Under the pieces are notes generated by a model. The model saw nothing but the letters and a program-made list of their open reading frames with translations, was not told where the DNA came from and did not search any database. A DNA stretch of 64,000 nucleotides from Cyclospora cayetanensis. Taxonomy: Eukaryota > Apicomplexa > Conoidasida > Eucoccidiorida > Eimeriidae. Shown here in pieces: positions 62,956-64,000 of the stretch. The stretch covers positions 1 to 64,000 of the forward strand of contig NW_020312088.1 in NCBI RefSeq assembly GCF_002999335.1, read 5' to 3'. How positions within the stretch are numbered: position 1 is the stretch's first letter; every line of letters begins with the position of its first letter. Made by a program: the position numbers and the translations under genes.

Positions 62956-64000
62956 GTGGGAAGCTACATCTTGGCGGTTCCCAATACACCTGGCATTTAA
63001 AAGTAAAAAAAGTAAAATACCACTTGTATTATGCGAACGTTAGTATATTGTGTCTGCTGCAGCGCTTGGTTAGTCGCTTGCTGCAAGAATTAATGCTATG
63101 TCCGAAGGATTGACTCGAATTATATTTTTCGGACCGAGGGCAGGCGGCGTTCGACCATCAAACTTTTGAGAATACAGATATTCCGAAGATAATGATTCGA
63201 GATTTCCCACTGTCATGCAAATTTTCCCGGCCTTTTAAGCAAGAACACTAAGAGGGCCGCAATGCGTGAGGAACTGTGAATGGTACTCATTGAAATATCA
63301 GCATCCTCAAAACTTCGCTGGTCAACCATTGTCTGTCCTGGGTCCGAAAAAAAAATTCTGGTCAATACTTTAGACACGTAGCATTATGTTTTGCAGCATG
63401 CAGCCAGAGACCAAGCAGTATCCTAGTTTCCTGAGCAGGTAAATCCATACAACACGAGAGGGTAGGACTGGTCAGCGGCCTCTCAATGGTACAATAAAGC
63501 TAGACACCTGGACAAAAAGCGGATTTCCCCTGCTTTTCTTTTTTTAATTAAAGTTGCTCACGAATGGTTCCTGTGCAGGGCTGAGCTACACCCTGACATC
63601 GTTTATTATATTAGCATAAAATTGAAAATATTGCAATGAATTGATTATTTGGCTCAGTTGTTTGTAGATGTAAGTTCTTGCTGATCGAAGTTAGCCCAGC
63701 GTAATAATAACCAATGCTCTGTCTCTGTCTCCTAGTTGATATGTGCAACTAGCTTTCAGTGCTCAGTTATCAGGGTGCACCAACGCACACCGTGGCTGTT
63801 CTTCTTCCCTCATCCACAGACCCTAGGGGGCCAGGGCCCCAAGAGGGGACGGCTCTCATTCTAAACAAAATATAAAAATAACTTAGTGTCGAGTTTTACC
63901 TTCGGGTTTAGGGCTAAGTGTCTCCCTATAGATACCCTATGACGAGCTTTACATCATTAGCTTCAAACTGCATGTCGCCTTGTAAGGCAGAGGCTCGAAG
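62956..64000. other. no gene supported
   Basis: Later exons of the preceding gene may lie here. The stretch 63820-63857 is G/C-rich, with a GGGGCC-AG-GGCCCC inverted repeat. A single TTTAGGG at 63905 is not a telomeric array. Confidence 0.4.

Noticed and set aside
63900..63912. TTTAGGG, a telomere-type unit
   Set aside because: A single copy, not a tandem array.

Overview
This window is nuclear DNA from a eukaryote. Real reading frames are cut into short exons (often 50-170 bases) by introns of roughly 120-520 bases with GT-AG and some GC-AG borders, there are no operons or Shine-Dalgarno sites, and large stretches hold no gene. At least four genes encode parts of a motile flagellum, so the organism has a flagellated stage. 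Short exons, a Ty3/gypsy-like retroelement, a gene encoding a secreted protein and sparse genes would suit a coccidian apicomplexan such as an Eimeria relative (flagellated male gametes), but nothing seen here proves this.

Layout. 1-19 kb: no gene supported; about 4.7-8.9 kb is visibly A/T-rich. 19.16-24.97 kb (minus): a complete 18-exon SPAG6/PF16 gene, 504 residues, a central-pair armadillo protein. 25.3-36.4 kb (minus): a long, fragmented gene whose exons follow CFAP69 in order from N to C terminus; it lies directly upstream of SPAG6 on the same strand. It has one apparent frameshift and holds a decayed Ty3/gypsy-like element (about 34.0-36.2 kb) between its first recognised exon and the rest. 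37.8-41.7 kb: a head-to-head pair of paralogous genes of an unrecognised helical family. 44.1-47.5 kb (minus): a 10-exon CFAP100 gene (MIA1, modifier of inner dynein arms), about 510 residues. 49.75-50.18 kb (plus): a two-exon MYCBP (AMY-1/FAP174) gene, 100 residues. 51.9-57.7 kb: a second, decayed copy of the 5' half of the CFAP69-like gene together with its retroelement. 59.38-60.77 kb (plus): a gene for a 462-residue protein with a signal peptide, no family recognised. 61.9-63 kb (plus): exons of another unrecognised gene, possibly running out of the window.

SPAG6 and CFAP69 are known central-apparatus (C1 side) proteins. CFAP100 tethers and modulates inner dynein arms. MYCBP is an adaptor at radial spokes and/or the central pair. 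The window therefore looks like a neighbourhood of axoneme genes. All gene identities come from reading translated exons against remembered family sequences; exon joins were checked by splice-site consensus and by reading-frame continuity.
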